Positions 17,905 to 28,732 of a stretch of DNA of 64,000 nt are shown here, in pieces (the stretch's first letter is position 1; each line of letters opens with the position of its first letter). The notes under the pieces were generated by a model that searched no databases, had not been told where the DNA came from, and was given only the letters and a program-made list of their open reading frames with translations. The DNA comes from Micromonospora parastrephiae (GTDB taxonomy: Bacteria; Actinomycetota; Actinomycetes; Mycobacteriales; Micromonosporaceae): contig NZ_JAEVHM010000005.1 of assembly GCF_016802865.1 (NCBI RefSeq), positions 22,049 through 86,048 on the forward strand, in the 5' to 3' direction. A program made the translations under genes and the position numbers.

Positions 17905-19431
17905 CTAAGTGCCGCCTGAAACAGCGTTCACGGCAACCCTCCTAAGGCGTTCTGCCCCGGCATCATCGTCGGGTACCTGGAGGGTGATCTCTGTCCAGGC
18001 CCAGCGACGCGCGATGCCACCATAGATCGAAGCGAGGAACGAGAGGTAATGGAACTGACTGTCGGTGGTCTCGGTGATCGAGGGCATGACGAGCATAGAG
18101 GCGGTGTGGGCCTGCAACTGGGTTAGGTGCCGAGCGACCGGAAGATGGATCGCTTCCAGTGCGGTAGGCAGAACTGCGCCGTGCGCTCGCATGAGCGACT
18201 GGCCGTTGCCGGTTTCCACGGAGATGACATCGCCTGCGCTGATGCCCAGCAAGGTTTCGAGCTCATCGCGGACAGCCTCGGGGTTACGCCCATCGACGTT
18301 TCCCATCCGCGCCTTCGCGTCAGCCTCCTCACCCTGCCTGAAACGAAGTTCGAAGTTGAGCGCCCGTTCGGGCGTATCGACGACCAGACGTAGCCAGCCA
18401 GTGCGCGTCCCGATCGTTCGCGCGGCGCCAATCAACGGCATGCGGAACCGACTCTCGCCGTCACTGGTAATGCATCGGAGGTATAGCGGTGGCGCTTCGC
18501 TACGGGCTCCCTCGATGAAGGAGACCGTTGATTCGATCGGTTCGTCGGAGAAGGGTCCACCAACTGTCGTGGTCCTGGCGTGCGCGTCGCTGAAAGGAAT
18601 ACCCCACTCAAACCACGCTCGTATGGCCTCGTGCTCGGGTGTGCCCGGGGTCGCGAGGAACTCCACGTTCAGCCTGATCGGGTCAAGCTCGACCGCGTCC
18701 GGGGAGCGCGGCACGAGGGACTCGTACCTCCACCGGGAGCCACCGAGATAGGTCATCCGGTGATACACCGCTGGGTCATCATCAGACGGCAACGGAACCC
18801 CCTGGCTGTTGGCCGCCGTCCGGGTGCCGTGCTCGATGCGGTAGCTGTCGCTAACGACATCACGCAGGGCGTCAAGCGCCTCCTGCCGGGCCTCGATCGC
18901 GCCAAGCATCGTCAGTGACTCGCCGCGTTCGACCGGCGAGGACGCGAGCATCGCCATCTGGCTAATGAACTGCTCCAGCACCCCTTCCCCGTGGGTGAAC
19001 CGCCGCATGGTTTCGGGATAGCGATCCGCGAGCCCGGCGATGAAGGCGTCGCTGTCCCACTGGCAAGGGAACGACACGCCCTCGGTGAGGCTATTGAACT
19101 CTGCGATGCGCTCCTCGGTCGGCGTCCAGGGTGTGACGAGGTGGTACCGGGCAACCTGACATGCGCCGGGGGTGACATGTTCCTCGACGAACCGTTCCCA
19201 GGACCTCTTGACTTGGCGGAACTGGCTATCGGTCATCGCTGTGGTGAAGCCTTTGACCTGCCAAATCTCAAGCCCGTCCATCGTAGAGCGGAGGATGTCG
19301 ATCCCGCCGTCGCCCTGCGATGGATTGACCTGCCGCGCGTCGCCGTACTCGCGGCGCAGGAGAGTCGCGACGAGCGACTCGATGGAGTCTCCGCTTCGAT
19401 GCTGAATCAGCGGCCAGTCGTAGGTCGGCAC
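17905..19431 (-). CDS. Mrr-like PD-(D/E)XK nuclease-domain protein
   Basis: A 508-residue protein. Residues 1-75 hold an Mrr/restriction-endonuclease-like core: GDGGIDILR with D45, then EIWQVKGF with Q58-V-K60, the D...(Q/E)xK arrangement of Mrr-type PD-(D/E)XK nucleases, preceded by a helix with a conserved E (IESLVATLLRREYGD). The remaining 430 residues are a beta-rich sensor-like region with no named domain. The plan of an N-terminal nuclease plus a long unknown C-terminal sensor is common in antiphage proteins. It is the first gene of a two-gene operon with the 69-residue protein. Substrate and trigger are unknown. Confidence 0.65.
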   Translation of the reverse strand: MPTYDWPLIQHRSGDSIESLVATLLRREYGDARQVNPSQGDGGIDILRSTMDGLEIWQVKGFTTAMTDSQFRQVKRSWERFVEEHVTPGACQVARYHLVTPWTPTEERIAEFNSLTEGVSFPCQWDSDAFIAGLADRYPETMRRFTHGEGVLEQFISQMAMLASSPVERGESLTMLGAIEARQEALDALRDVVSDSYRIEHGTRTAANSQGVPLPSDDDPAVYHRMTYLGGSRWRYESLVPRSPDAVELDPIRLNVEFLATPGTPEHEAIRAWFEWGIPFSDAHARTTTVGGPFSDEPIESTVSFIEGARSEAPPLYLRCITSDGESRFRMPLIGAARTIGTRTGWLRLVVDTPERALNFELRFRQGEEADAKARMGNVDGRNPEAVRDELETLLGISAGDVISVETGNGQSLMRAHGAVLPTALEAIHLPVARHLTQLQAHTASMLVMPSITETTDSQFHYLSFLASIYGGIARRWAWTEITLQVPDDDAGAERLRRVAVNAVSGGT

Positions 19432-19785
19432 GAACTAAGACTACGGACCACGTCGGACACGTTGGCCCTGTTGCGCTGTGCCATGACGGGCTACTCCGCC
19501 AGATGCAGCGGGTCAGGGCCACCCGGTCAGCCTGGCGGCACGGTAAGGATCGGGCGCGCTTCTACGAGACCTCAGCACGGTGACCGCTTCGGCCGGATCA
19601 ATGGTCGTGGCCCATCAGTGGTTCTCAATCGCCGTGCTCGCCGCGCCGGCACCGTCGCGCTGGCCAATCAAACCGGAAGTCATGCTGACATGCGCATAAT
19701 AAGATGATTGGTTCGAGCCACGTCAAGAATCGTGACCATATAGTTCAGCATTCTGTTTATTCACCAGATGATGTACTGTTGGGTG

Positions 19786-20114
19786 GTGGAGACTCTGACG
19801 CACGGACAGGTCCTGGCCCGCTTCGGCCATGCCCTGTCGACCCGGTCCGCGCCCGACTCCTGCTCGCCCTGCGCGACGGGCCCGGCTACCCGGCGGACCT
19901 CGCCGACCTGCTGGGCACGAGCCGGCAGAACCTGTCCAACCACCTGGCGTGCCTGCGGGGCTGCGGCCTCGTCGTCGCGGTGCCAGAGGGCCGGCGTAGC
20001 CGCTACGAACTCGCCGACGCGCGCCTCGCGCACGCCCTCGGAGACCTCCTCGGCCTGGTCCTGGCCGTCGATCCAGCCGCCTGCCCGGCCGCCGAGTCCG
20101 AGGGGTGCTGCTGA
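19786..20114 (+). CDS. ArsR/CmtR-family metal-sensing repressor, one-base frameshift
   Basis: Two frames join to give a CmtR-like winged-helix repressor. The first (VETLTHGQVLARFGHALS) runs to about 19843; the second continues with DPVRARLLLALRDGPGYPAD. The recognition helix TSRQNLSNHLACLRGCGLVV carries the paired cysteines that bind Cd/Pb in CmtR, and the C-terminus adds CPAAESEGCC as further ligands. The break, at CTGTCGACCC where the family has S-D-P, needs one extra base. It is either a true lesion or an assembly error. The stop overlaps the ATG of the CDF exporter (TGATG), so the repressor controls that exporter as an operon. Confidence 0.75.
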
Positions 20115-20830
20115 TGAACGCGCCACTTCCGCTGATGTCAGTTGGTCCGTCACCGGCCCGCCGGTCGATCCTGATCCGGCGGGTGCGCCTGTTCGTCGCC
20201 GCGACAATCACCTACAACGTCATCGAGGCGGTCATCGCCATCAGCGCCGGGAGGATGGCCTCCTCGACCGCGCTGATCGGGTTCGGGCTCGACTCTGTCA
20301 TCGAGGTGGCCTCCGCCGCCGCCGTGGCCTGGCAGTTCTCCGGACCCGACCACGAACGCCGGGAACGCGCCGCGCTGCGTGTCATCGCGCTGTCGTTCTT
20401 CGCTCTGGCCGCGTACGTGTCCGTCGAATCGGTGCGCGCGCTCGTCGGCGCGGACCGCGCGGAGCACTCCACGATCGGTCTGGTCCTGGCCGCGGTGTCC
20501 CTGGCGGTGATGCCGGTCCTGTCGGCCGCGCAACGCCGCGCGGGACGCGAACTCGGGTCGGCCTCGGCCGTCGCGGACTCCAAGCAGACCCTGCTGTGCA
20601 CCTACCTCTCGGCGGTGCTGCTGGTCGGGCTGGCGGTCAACTCGCTGTTCGGCTGGTGGTGGGCCGACCCCGCCGCCGCGTTGATCATCGCCGCAGTCGC
20701 GGTGAAGGAAGGCCGCGAAGCCTGGCGCGGCGACACCTGCTGCGCCCCAGGCGCCGCCCTGCGCTCCCCCACCACTGGTGGCGACGCCAGCGGATGCACC
20801 GACGGATGTTGCACCAGCGACACTCGATGA
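20114..20830 (+). CDS. Cation diffusion facilitator family metal exporter
   Basis: A 238-residue inner-membrane metal/proton antiporter of the CDF type. Transmembrane helices are seen at about residues 21-40, 48-66, 85-104, 117-135 and 160-180. Metal-site-like aspartates occur in FGLDSVIEV (helix 2) and in WWADPAAALIIAAVAVKEG (helix 5). The last 40 residues are rich in cysteine (DTCCAP, GCTDGCCTSD), probably a metal-binding tail, in keeping with the thiol-ligand ArsR gene before it. The protein is shorter than typical CDF exporters and lacks the large cytoplasmic domain. The ATG overlaps the ArsR stop in TGATG. Confidence 0.85.
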   Translation: MNAPLPLMSVGPSPARRSILIRRVRLFVAATITYNVIEAVIAISAGRMASSTALIGFGLDSVIEVASAAAVAWQFSGPDHERRERAALRVIALSFFALAAYVSVESVRALVGADRAEHSTIGLVLAAVSLAVMPVLSAAQRRAGRELGSASAVADSKQTLLCTYLSAVLLVGLAVNSLFGWWWADPAAALIIAAVAVKEGREAWRGDTCCAPGAALRSPTTGGDASGCTDGCCTSDTR

Positions 20831-20908
20831 GCGAAACCTGCGGGCTCATCGGTTCCTTTGGGCTACCGCCGCAGTTGCCCCATCGCGGAAGCAGAAGCGG
20901 TGGGCGGG

Positions 20909-21547
20909 CTAGATGAGGGTGATCCAGTAATCCCAAAAGCGGTTTAGGATCGCGAGCGAGATGATCACGTACCAAGCGGTGAGGACGAGGCTGTGGTAGC
21001 TGGCGGCTGCTGCGGCAGCCCGACGTACGGACCTGGGAAGCGCACCGCCGTGCTGGCGCAGGGTGCGCAAGGTGACGTAGAGGAAGATCGGGATGGCGAC
21101 GGCCCAGACGAGCATGCAGTACGGGCACAATGCGCCGATGATGTAGAGGCTCTGGTAGATCAGCCAGTGCACGAAGACCACGCCGAACGTGGCGCCGGCT
21201 TGTAGTCCCAGCCAGAACCAGCCGGGCAGTCGCACACCGGCCAGCAGGACGACGCCAATCATGGTGACCACGGCGAAACCCGCGATGCCGATCAGGGGGT
21301 TGGGAATGCCGAACGCCTCGGCCTGGGGTGTGCTCATGACCGAGCCGCAGGACAAGATGGGGTTGATGCTGCAGCTCGGCACGTAGCCGCGATTGGCGAG
21401 CAGGTTGATTTTCTCGACGATGAGCATTACGGCGGCGAGCATCCCGACGACGCCACCGACGGTGCAGATCCAGGCGGTGGCCCGGGACAGGAAACCCTGC
21501 TCGGGTAAGCCCCGCTCGGTGTGCTGCTCGACGGTGGCGGCGCTCAT
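20909..21547 (-). CDS. Vitamin K epoxide reductase (VKOR) family protein
   Basis: A 212-residue membrane oxidoreductase that re-oxidises a DsbA partner by passing electrons to quinone. About five helices are seen. The catalytic CPYC (ALCPYCMLVWA) and the loop cysteine pair in SCSINPILSCGSVM are both present, with the conserved S/T region before the CxxC. It overlaps the DsbA-like gene by 4 nt (ATGA), forming the usual actinobacterial disulfide-forming pair for exported proteins. The C-terminal helix ends YWITLI. Confidence 0.92.
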   Translation of the reverse strand: MSAATVEQHTERGLPEQGFLSRATAWICTVGGVVGMLAAVMLIVEKINLLANRGYVPSCSINPILSCGSVMSTPQAEAFGIPNPLIGIAGFAVVTMIGVVLLAGVRLPGWFWLGLQAGATFGVVFVHWLIYQSLYIIGALCPYCMLVWAVAIPIFLYVTLRTLRQHGGALPRSVRRAAAAAASYHSLVLTAWYVIISLAILNRFWDYWITLI

Positions 21548-22206
21548 CTAGCCAGCGCGTCGTCGATGGCGGCGACGAGGTCGTCCTGGCCTCGCAGGTC
21601 GGTCAGTTGCCGGCCGTTGAGGAAGAACGTCGGTGTGCCCTGCACACCGGCGGCTGCACCATCGGCCTTGTCCTTGCCGATCCGGGCGGCAGTGGCGGGA
21701 TCATCGAGATCACGTTGGAAGCGCGACATGTCCAGGCCGAGGGTGCGGGCGTGGCCGAGGAACACCTCCGTCTGTGCCTGCTCCTTGTGGCCCCAGCTGG
21801 TCTGGTTCTCGAACAGCTGGATGTACATGTCGGAGAAGCGGCCCTGGTTCGCGGCGGCCTGAGCGGTGCGGGCGGCCAGCTCGGCGTTCGGGTGGCTGGG
21901 GATCGGGAAGTACCTGACCACGAAGGTGATGCGGTCCTGATAGGTCGCCAGGATCTGCTTGACCGCCGGGTACGCGGCGGCGCAGGACTCGCACTCGAAG
22001 TCGAGGAACTCCACCAGCGTCACCTTGCCGTCCGCTGCCGTGGACAGCCGGTGACTGTCCTCGCGCGCCAGCACCGTCGGTTCAATCGCGCCAGCGTCGG
22101 TGGTCGCAACAGGCGGCTGGTCGGGACGATTGACGGTCAGCAGACCACCGACCACGAGCACCACCACCGCTATCAACGCCAAGGTCAAGCGAGTATTCCT
22201 CGTCAT
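21544..22206 (-). CDS. DsbA-like thioredoxin-fold protein, membrane-anchored
   Basis: A 220-residue thiol-disulfide oxidoreductase. An N-terminal signal anchor (LTLALIAVVVLVVGGLLTV, about 7-25) is followed by a DSBA/thioredoxin_4 domain with the active site FECESCAAAYP and the cis-Pro loop GVQGTPTFFLNG. The ATG at 22206 is preferred over an upstream GTG at 22260 because GAGGACGGGAAA stands before it and the signal anchor follows at once. It is first in the operon with VKOR, which should be its electron acceptor. A BlaI-type dyad lies about 150 nt upstream. Confidence 0.9.
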   Translation of the reverse strand: MTRNTRLTLALIAVVVLVVGGLLTVNRPDQPPVATTDAGAIEPTVLAREDSHRLSTAADGKVTLVEFLDFECESCAAAYPAVKQILATYQDRITFVVRYFPIPSHPNAELAARTAQAAANQGRFSDMYIQLFENQTSWGHKEQAQTEVFLGHARTLGLDMSRFQRDLDDPATAARIGKDKADGAAAGVQGTPTFFLNGRQLTDLRGQDDLVAAIDDALAR

Positions 22207-22357
22207 TTTCCCGTCCTCGTCCGCCGCGTGGAACAACGTGATCAGCCCGCCCGCGCACAAGCGGCGGAGTCCGATCGGACAATACAGAGACGGGTGTACC
22301 GACTTGCTGTCAGATTCCTGAGACTGGCGGGCGTCGCCGCCAGGTGAACCGACCCGA

Positions 22358-22374
22358 TACTACGATGAGTAGTA
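22358..22374. promoter_or_regulatory. BlaI/MecI-type operator dyad
   Basis: TACTACGATGAGTAGTA is an inverted repeat (TACTAC, 5-nt centre, GTAGTA) matching the core TACTAC/GTAGTA half sites bound by BlaI, MecI and related winged-helix repressors. It lies between the DsbA/VKOR operon, about 150 nt away, and the remains of a plus-strand gene. No BlaI-family regulator or M56 peptidase is in the window, so the regulator would have to act from elsewhere or has been lost. Confidence 0.55.
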
Positions 22375-22583
22375 GCGGCGTGAGATGACCAACCTGGTCC
22401 GCACCGAGCAGGACCTGAGGGAGGGCGGCATGCCGATTCTGGTCAACCAGGCCGTCATCCCGAGCACGACCGCCGGAGCCCGCTGTGGTGGGCAACAGTT
22501 CGCGTCCATCGCCGCGTCCGGGCCTCTCCTGGCTGCGATGGCCGGCGCGGCCGCGGCGGGCCTGGTGAGTCTCCTTGTCGCCG

Positions 22584-23130
22584 TGTCCCGTGGCCGGCGC
22601 GGACGTCGACCCGACCGTCACCCAGGTCTCCGAACTCACCCGCGCACGGTTCCCTGCGGTCACCGACGACATGCGGACCCGATGGGTTCCGGCCTACTTC
22701 GGTGTCATGCACGCTCTGCCTGCCGTCGCCGCTCTACGCCGGGCCTGGCGGGACGACCGACCCGACCTCGTTGTGCACGATCCGGCCAACCCGGGTGCTG
22801 CTGTCGCCGCGGATGAGTTGGGCATCCCCTCGCTGCTGTTCAGCGTCTTTCACTATTTCCCGCCCATGCTGGACCTTCCCGCCGTCACACGCCGGGCCCT
22901 GGATCAGCCCGATGTTGACCCTGAAAGCCGTTGCCAAAGCCGGCGCCGCCCCGCCCCTACATCGACCCCGTGCCGGCTGCCCTCCAGGTCGGCCCCGTCG
23001 CCGACCATCCCGACGTCATCCCATCCGCACGGTCCCCTGGGAGGACCCCCTGACCAAGCCTGTTCGGCTGCCCGACCGCACGCCGGCACGGCCACTGGTC
23101 TACGTGACCCTTGGGACGGTCGTGGGCACG
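22584..23130 (+). pseudogene. Glycosyltransferase (MGT/GT1-like) remnant with frameshifts
   Basis: Three frames together read as the middle of a GT1-type antibiotic or macrolide glycosyltransferase: PVAGADVDPTVTQVSELTRA with WVPAYFGVMHALPAVAALRR and DRPDLVVHDP in one frame, PYIDPVPAALQVGPVADHPD in a second, and WEDPL with RPLVYVTLGTVVG in a third. The latter two are linker and C-domain motifs of the family. Both the acceptor-domain start and the UDP-binding signature are lost. At least two shifts are needed, so this is decayed rather than a single error. Confidence 0.6.
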
Positions 23131-23146
23131 GGGTCCGCCGGAAGCG

Positions 23147-23542
23147 TCACGACCCGGGGTTGTCGCGGGAGGCCGCCGTGGTGGTGCCCATGGTCGAGCG
23201 CTTCTTAGCCTGCCAGGGCCAGTGGCCATCCAGCTCGACCTCAAGCGAGAAGCTGAGGAAGGTGCGGACCAGGACGATCAGGGCCAACACTCCGACACTG
23301 TGAAAGGTGGGCGAGACCGCCACGGTGCGGATGATGTCGCCGCCCACCAGAAGTTCGAGTCCGAGCAGGACGGCTCTTCCGACACCCTGCCGGAACTGCC
23401 GGTAGACCTCGACAAGCTGTCGGGTTTGCCAGTACCGGTATACGAAGACGATTGCCGCGATGGCGACACCGACCGCGATGGCCAACACGCCGGCGAGATC
23501 TAGCAGTCCCCCGATGTGTTCGATGATCTGCTTTGTCTGCAC
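23147..23542 (-). CDS. DUF1622 family membrane protein
   Basis: A 131-residue integral membrane protein with three helices: LLDLAGVLAIAVGVAIAAIV near the start, AVLLGLELLVGGDIIRTVAV in the middle, and VLALIVLVRTFLSFSLEVEL near the end. This order, with the conserved GLE and RTFLSxxLxxE segments, is that of DUF1622 proteins, which have no known function. The GTG at 23542 is chosen because AGGGGAGG lies a few bases before it. The C-terminus continues into a polar tail. Confidence 0.8.
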   Translation of the reverse strand: MQTKQIIEHIGGLLDLAGVLAIAVGVAIAAIVFVYRYWQTRQLVEVYRQFRQGVGRAVLLGLELLVGGDIIRTVAVSPTFHSVGVLALIVLVRTFLSFSLEVELDGHWPWQAKKRSTMGTTTAASRDNPGS

Positions 23543-23556
23543 CGCCACCCTCCCCT

Positions 23557-23841
23557 TCAACCTCGGCGGACGAGATGGGCGACACGGGAGACCTCCTCGC
23601 GGTCGAGACTCGCCAGCCACAACGTCGCACGGGCGATCGACTCAGAGGCCAGGTAGTGCAACTGCAAGTCGTACGGGCGGCCCAGCCGACAGCACGGAGA
23701 AAGCGCCGAGGGCATGCTGAGCACGATAGGCGGTGCTGCTGCGGAGGATGGTGCTTTGTTCGACGTCGGTGGCATCGACCTCCCACTGGCGCAGCGCCCG
23801 ATGGTGCCGAGGGGCCGCACACCGATGAGGAGACCCGTCAA
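23557..23841 (-). CDS. Possible small protein, unassigned
   Basis: A 94-codon frame ends just before the DUF1622 gene on the same strand. Only its last 40 residues (YDLQLHYLASESIARATLWL and onward) look protein-like; the first half is rich in G, P, S and R with no motif. The rest of the stretch from 23543 to 23954 shows nothing else. It may be a real small gene, a remnant, or chance. Confidence 0.2.
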   Translation of the reverse strand: MTGLLIGVRPLGTIGRCASGRSMPPTSNKAPSSAAAPPIVLSMPSALSPCCRLGRPYDLQLHYLASESIARATLWLASLDREEVSRVAHLVRRG

Positions 23842-23954
23842 CCGGCGGCAGACCAGCCACCAGTACGCCCCTGCAGGGTCCTGCGAAACTTTCGGCAGGA
23901 CCGGATCATCCAGGCGACACGTGGCAGGTTCGTACGCCGTGGTGGAGGCACCGA

Positions 23955-25550
<1,596 letters not shown>

Positions 25551-25589
25551 CTGCGCCCACCCCCTCTGTCGCTGAATCCAGCACAACAA

Positions 25590-25607
25590 TACCCTCACGT
25601 GAGGGTT
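25590..25607 (-). promoter_or_regulatory. MerR-type operator/promoter 1 (before prfC)
   Basis: On the minus strand AACCCTCACGTGAGGGTA contains the perfect 16-bp palindrome ACCCTCACGTGAGGGT. The last TA of the dyad begins a -10 box TATTGT (25591-25586). This fusion of dyad and TANNNT is repeated at seven other sites in the window. Confidence 0.7.
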
Positions 25608-25640
25608 GCCCGGCTGGGCGGGGGTGACGGGGTTCGGAGG

Positions 25641-26075
25641 TCAGCCGCTGGCCGTGGCGCGGGAGGCGGTCGGTGACTGAAGACAGTCCATGTGGCCGGT
25701 GAGGGTGGCGGCGAACTCCTCGGCGGTGGCGAGCTGCGCCCGTAGCGCCGCGCACCGCTCGTGGACGGCTTCGCGGTAGCCGGCGAGGGTGTCGAGCAGC
25801 CGTTGACGTTCCGCCTTGGTCAGCCGGGCGCCGCCGGAGAGCTGATCGACGATGGCCAGCAGGTCACGCATCTGCTCCAGGCTGAATTCCAACGGCTTCA
25901 TTCGCTTGACCACCCGCAGCCGGTCCACGTCGGCGTCGGTGTAGAGGCGGAAGCCGCCCTGACTGCGGGCGGAGGGGACAATTAGGCCCACCTCTTCGTA
26001 GTAGCGGATCGTGCGCAGGCTCAGCCCGGCCCGCTCGGCCACTTCGCCGATCTGCATCAGTGCGCCGTCACCCAT
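25641..26075 (-). CDS. MerR-family transcriptional regulator (copy 1)
   Basis: A 144-residue MerR regulator. The winged HTH is LMQIGEVAERAGLSLRTIRY with YYEEVGLIVPSARSQGGFRL (about 6-46), followed by the dimerisation coiled coil (about 80-125). It has no metal-ligand cysteine set at the family positions and no large effector-binding domain, so the inducer is unknown. It shares nearly the same HTH with the MerR at 38508, which suggests the same DNA site. The ATG at 26075 is preferred; a second ATG lies at 26057. It stands directly upstream of prfC and divergent from the HelD-like gene, both with dyads, and is the prime candidate for their control. Confidence 0.88.
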   Translation of the reverse strand: MGDGALMQIGEVAERAGLSLRTIRYYEEVGLIVPSARSQGGFRLYTDADVDRLRVVKRMKPLEFSLEQMRDLLAIVDQLSGGARLTKAERQRLLDTLAGYREAVHERCAALRAQLATAEEFAATLTGHMDCLQSPTASRATASG

Positions 26076-26409
26076 CGCTTCCGTCCCGCCTCCCGATCGT
26101 GCTCCCAACCCGGTGAGCGCCCACCGGTCGACTGCCGTCCAGGCTAGCCGGCACCACTGTCACCGCCGGCACGACTGCGACGCGCCGGGCACCGGCCGGT
26201 CGCCAAACTGAACCACAACCCTACCCGCACGGAAGAGTTGCGCGGGATGGTGGTTCCAGCGGTCACGGAGGACGCCGCCGGAGCGAGCACGTCAGCAGCC
26301 ACCTCCCGCAGCGGGTGTTCGCCTTCGACGAGTCCGACCCCTGGCGATCCGCCCGCAAGCCGGATCCGAGATGGGCACCCCGGCGGGACTCGGCGCCGGC
26401 CGGCATCTG

Positions 26410-26427
26410 TACTCGCACGTTAGGGTA
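26410..26427 (+). promoter_or_regulatory. MerR-type operator/promoter 2 (before HelD-like gene)
   Basis: TACTCGCACGTTAGGGTA is the same 18-bp dyad, and its final TA starts the -10 box TAGAGG (26426-26431). An ATG follows at 26437, so the transcript would begin at or next to the start codon, as in leaderless actinobacterial mRNAs. Confidence 0.7.
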
Positions 26428-26436
26428 GAGGTGGAG

Positions 26437-28646
26437 ATGGCGTCCGACCGTCGGTCCATACGTGCAGGAATCGAACCGGAGACAGCTGTGACAGATGTGC
26501 AGACTCGAGACGAACAGCTGGAGCGTCAGCATCTGGCCGAGACGGTGCGTCTGCTGACGGCGGCGCTGGAGCGTCTGACCACCACCATCGACAGCTCCGC
26601 CAGCGCCATCCAGGCGCACAAGGAGCACATGTGGACGCACTGGCGCGACATGGACGGCGTCGAGAAGGCGAACGTCCGCGTCGAGGTGAACACCTCGGTC
26701 ACCTTGGCCGAGCACGCGGTCACGGTGCGAAACGCATCCAGCGGCTGTTGACGTCCCCCTACTTCGGGCGCGTTGACTTTCACGCGAGCGGCGACACGGA
26801 GGCCAGGGCCCACTACCTTGGTGTGCACAATTTCTCTGACCCGCAGACCCAGGAGATCGTGGTGCACGACTGGCGTGCCCCCGTCTCCAGCCTCTACTAC
26901 GACTTCGAGTCGGGCGAGGCGTTCTTCCAGGCCCCCCAGGGGATCGCCCACGGCGAGATCACCGGCAAGCGCCAGTACAAGATCCAGGACGGGCGCCTGG
27001 AATACATGTTCGAGAGCGCGCTGAACATCGGTGACGACGTCCTGCAGCGGGAGCTGAGCCAGTCCGCCGACGACAAGATGAAGAACATCGTGGCGACGAT
27101 CCAGCGGGAACAGAACGCGGTGATTCGCAACGAGACAGCGCAGGTGCTGATCCTGCAAGGTGTGGCGGGCTCGGGAAAAACGTCGATCGCCCTGCACCGG
27201 GTGGCCTTCCTGCTCTACCGCTTCAAGGACACCCTCTCCTCCGACAACATCATGATCCTCTCCCCGAACAAGGTCTTCGGCGACTACATCGCCAACGTGC
27301 TGCCCGAGTTAGGTGAAGAGCAGATCGCCGAAATCGACTTCACCACCATCGCCGGCAGGTTCCTCGCCAACATCACCGACTACGAGACGTTCAGCGAACA
27401 GGTGGTCAACCTGCTCGACCGGGTCGACGACGCGGCAGCCGAGCGCATGCGCTACAAGGCGACGCCGGAGTTCGTCACCCTGCTCGACGCATGGATCAGC
27501 GCGCGGACGGACGAGGAATTCACGCCCGCCGAAATCGTCCAGAAGAACAATCGACTCTCCGCCGGGTGGGTCGCGGCGACCTTCGGGCAGTCACCGACAC
27601 TTCCCATCTTCACCCGGCTGGACCTGCTGGCCGACACCGCCGTCCACCTGCTCAAGCAGCAGGCTTCGGACAGAGGCCGCACGTGGACGGCCGCCGACAC
27701 CACCGCTGTGCGCCGGCAGGTCCGCGCCATGTTCCCCCACAAGGACGCGCTCGCCGTGTACAAGGCCTTCTACTCGCACCCCGCCCGCCGCGGGCTGTTC
27801 AAGCCGCTGGGTCGGAAGAAGGTCGAGTACGCCGACGCCTTCCCGCTGATCTACACCATGATCAGGACATCCCGCCAGGAGAGCTACGGACGCATCCGCC
27901 ACCTGCTGATCGACGAGATGCAGGACTACACGCCCATCCAGTACGCCGTGGTGCGGGAGCTGTTCTCCTGCAGGATGACGATCCTGGGAGATGCCAACCA
28001 GTCGGTCAACCCGTTCAGCTCCTCGTCACCGTCGACCATCCGTAGCATCTTCCCCGAGGCCGACTGCCTGGAGTTGCGCAAGAGCTACCGTTCCACGACC
28101 GAAATCACGGATTTCGCCCAGCACATCTCCCGCAACGACAAGATCGTCCCGGTCGAGCGCCACGGACGTCCACCGCAGGTCATCGCGTGCACAGACCAGA
28201 AGGGTCAACAGGCCCAAATCCTGGCCCTCATCGAGCAGCACAGAAACAGCGAACACAAGTCTCTCGGCATCATCTGCAAGACCACCGCCCAGGCGACGAC
28301 GCTCTACCAGGCCCTGGCGGAGGCCGGCGTCGAGCTGACGCTCCTCGACTACGACAGCGCAGAGTTCGCCGGCGGCATCGTCATCACCTCGGCGCACCTC
28401 TCCAAGGGACTGGAATTCGACACGGTGATCGTCCCGCAGGTCGACGACACGAACTACGCCAACGAAATGGACAGGTGCATGCTTTACATCGCCTGCACCA
28501 GGGCCATGCACGAACTCCACCTGACCCACGACGGGCCCGTCTCACGCTTCCTGACGTTCGCCGGCCAACCCCGGGGCGATCTCGGAGTTGGCCACGGCGA
28601 AGCCGGGGAGATCCGCGATCACGCGACGGTCGCGCGGGTCGGCTGA
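26437..28646 (+). CDS. helD: HelD-like RNA polymerase-associated helicase, one-base frameshift
   Basis: A superfamily-1 (UvrD/Rep-like) ATPase of the HelD/HelR group, which pulls stalled or drug-bound RNA polymerase off DNA. The N-terminal coiled coil (RDEQLERQHLAETVRLLTAA onward) is the HelD secondary-channel arm. After a shift near 26726 the frame continues KRIQRLLTSPYFGRVDF, then DWRAPVSSLYYDFESGEAFF, Walker A LQGVAGSGKTSIALHR, motif II LLIDEMQDYTPIQY, motif III GDANQSVNP and motif VI YIACTRAMHELHL. Total length is about 736 residues, normal for HelD. One base is missing at GTGCGAAACGC. The start is set at the ATG following dyad 2; a GTG at 26491 is an alternative. Confidence 0.85.
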
Positions 28647-28714
28647 CCCGACGGCGACGTCAGCAGCCGGCGGCGTCGACACTGCCCCCTGCAAGCACCA
28701 CCACCTGATATGGA

Positions 28715-28732
28715 TACTCGTACGTTAGGGTA
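28715..28732 (+). promoter_or_regulatory. MerR-type operator/promoter 3 (before MFS leader)
   Basis: TACTCGTACGTTAGGGTA is the dyad, with -10 TAGGGG (28731-28736) starting at its last TA. The next plausible start codon is far away (29001 or 29112), which implies a long leader RNA. Confidence 0.7.

Noticed and set aside
25551..25598. Longer RF3 start at 25598
   Set aside because: It would place the start codon inside the operator palindrome, upstream of the likely transcription start.
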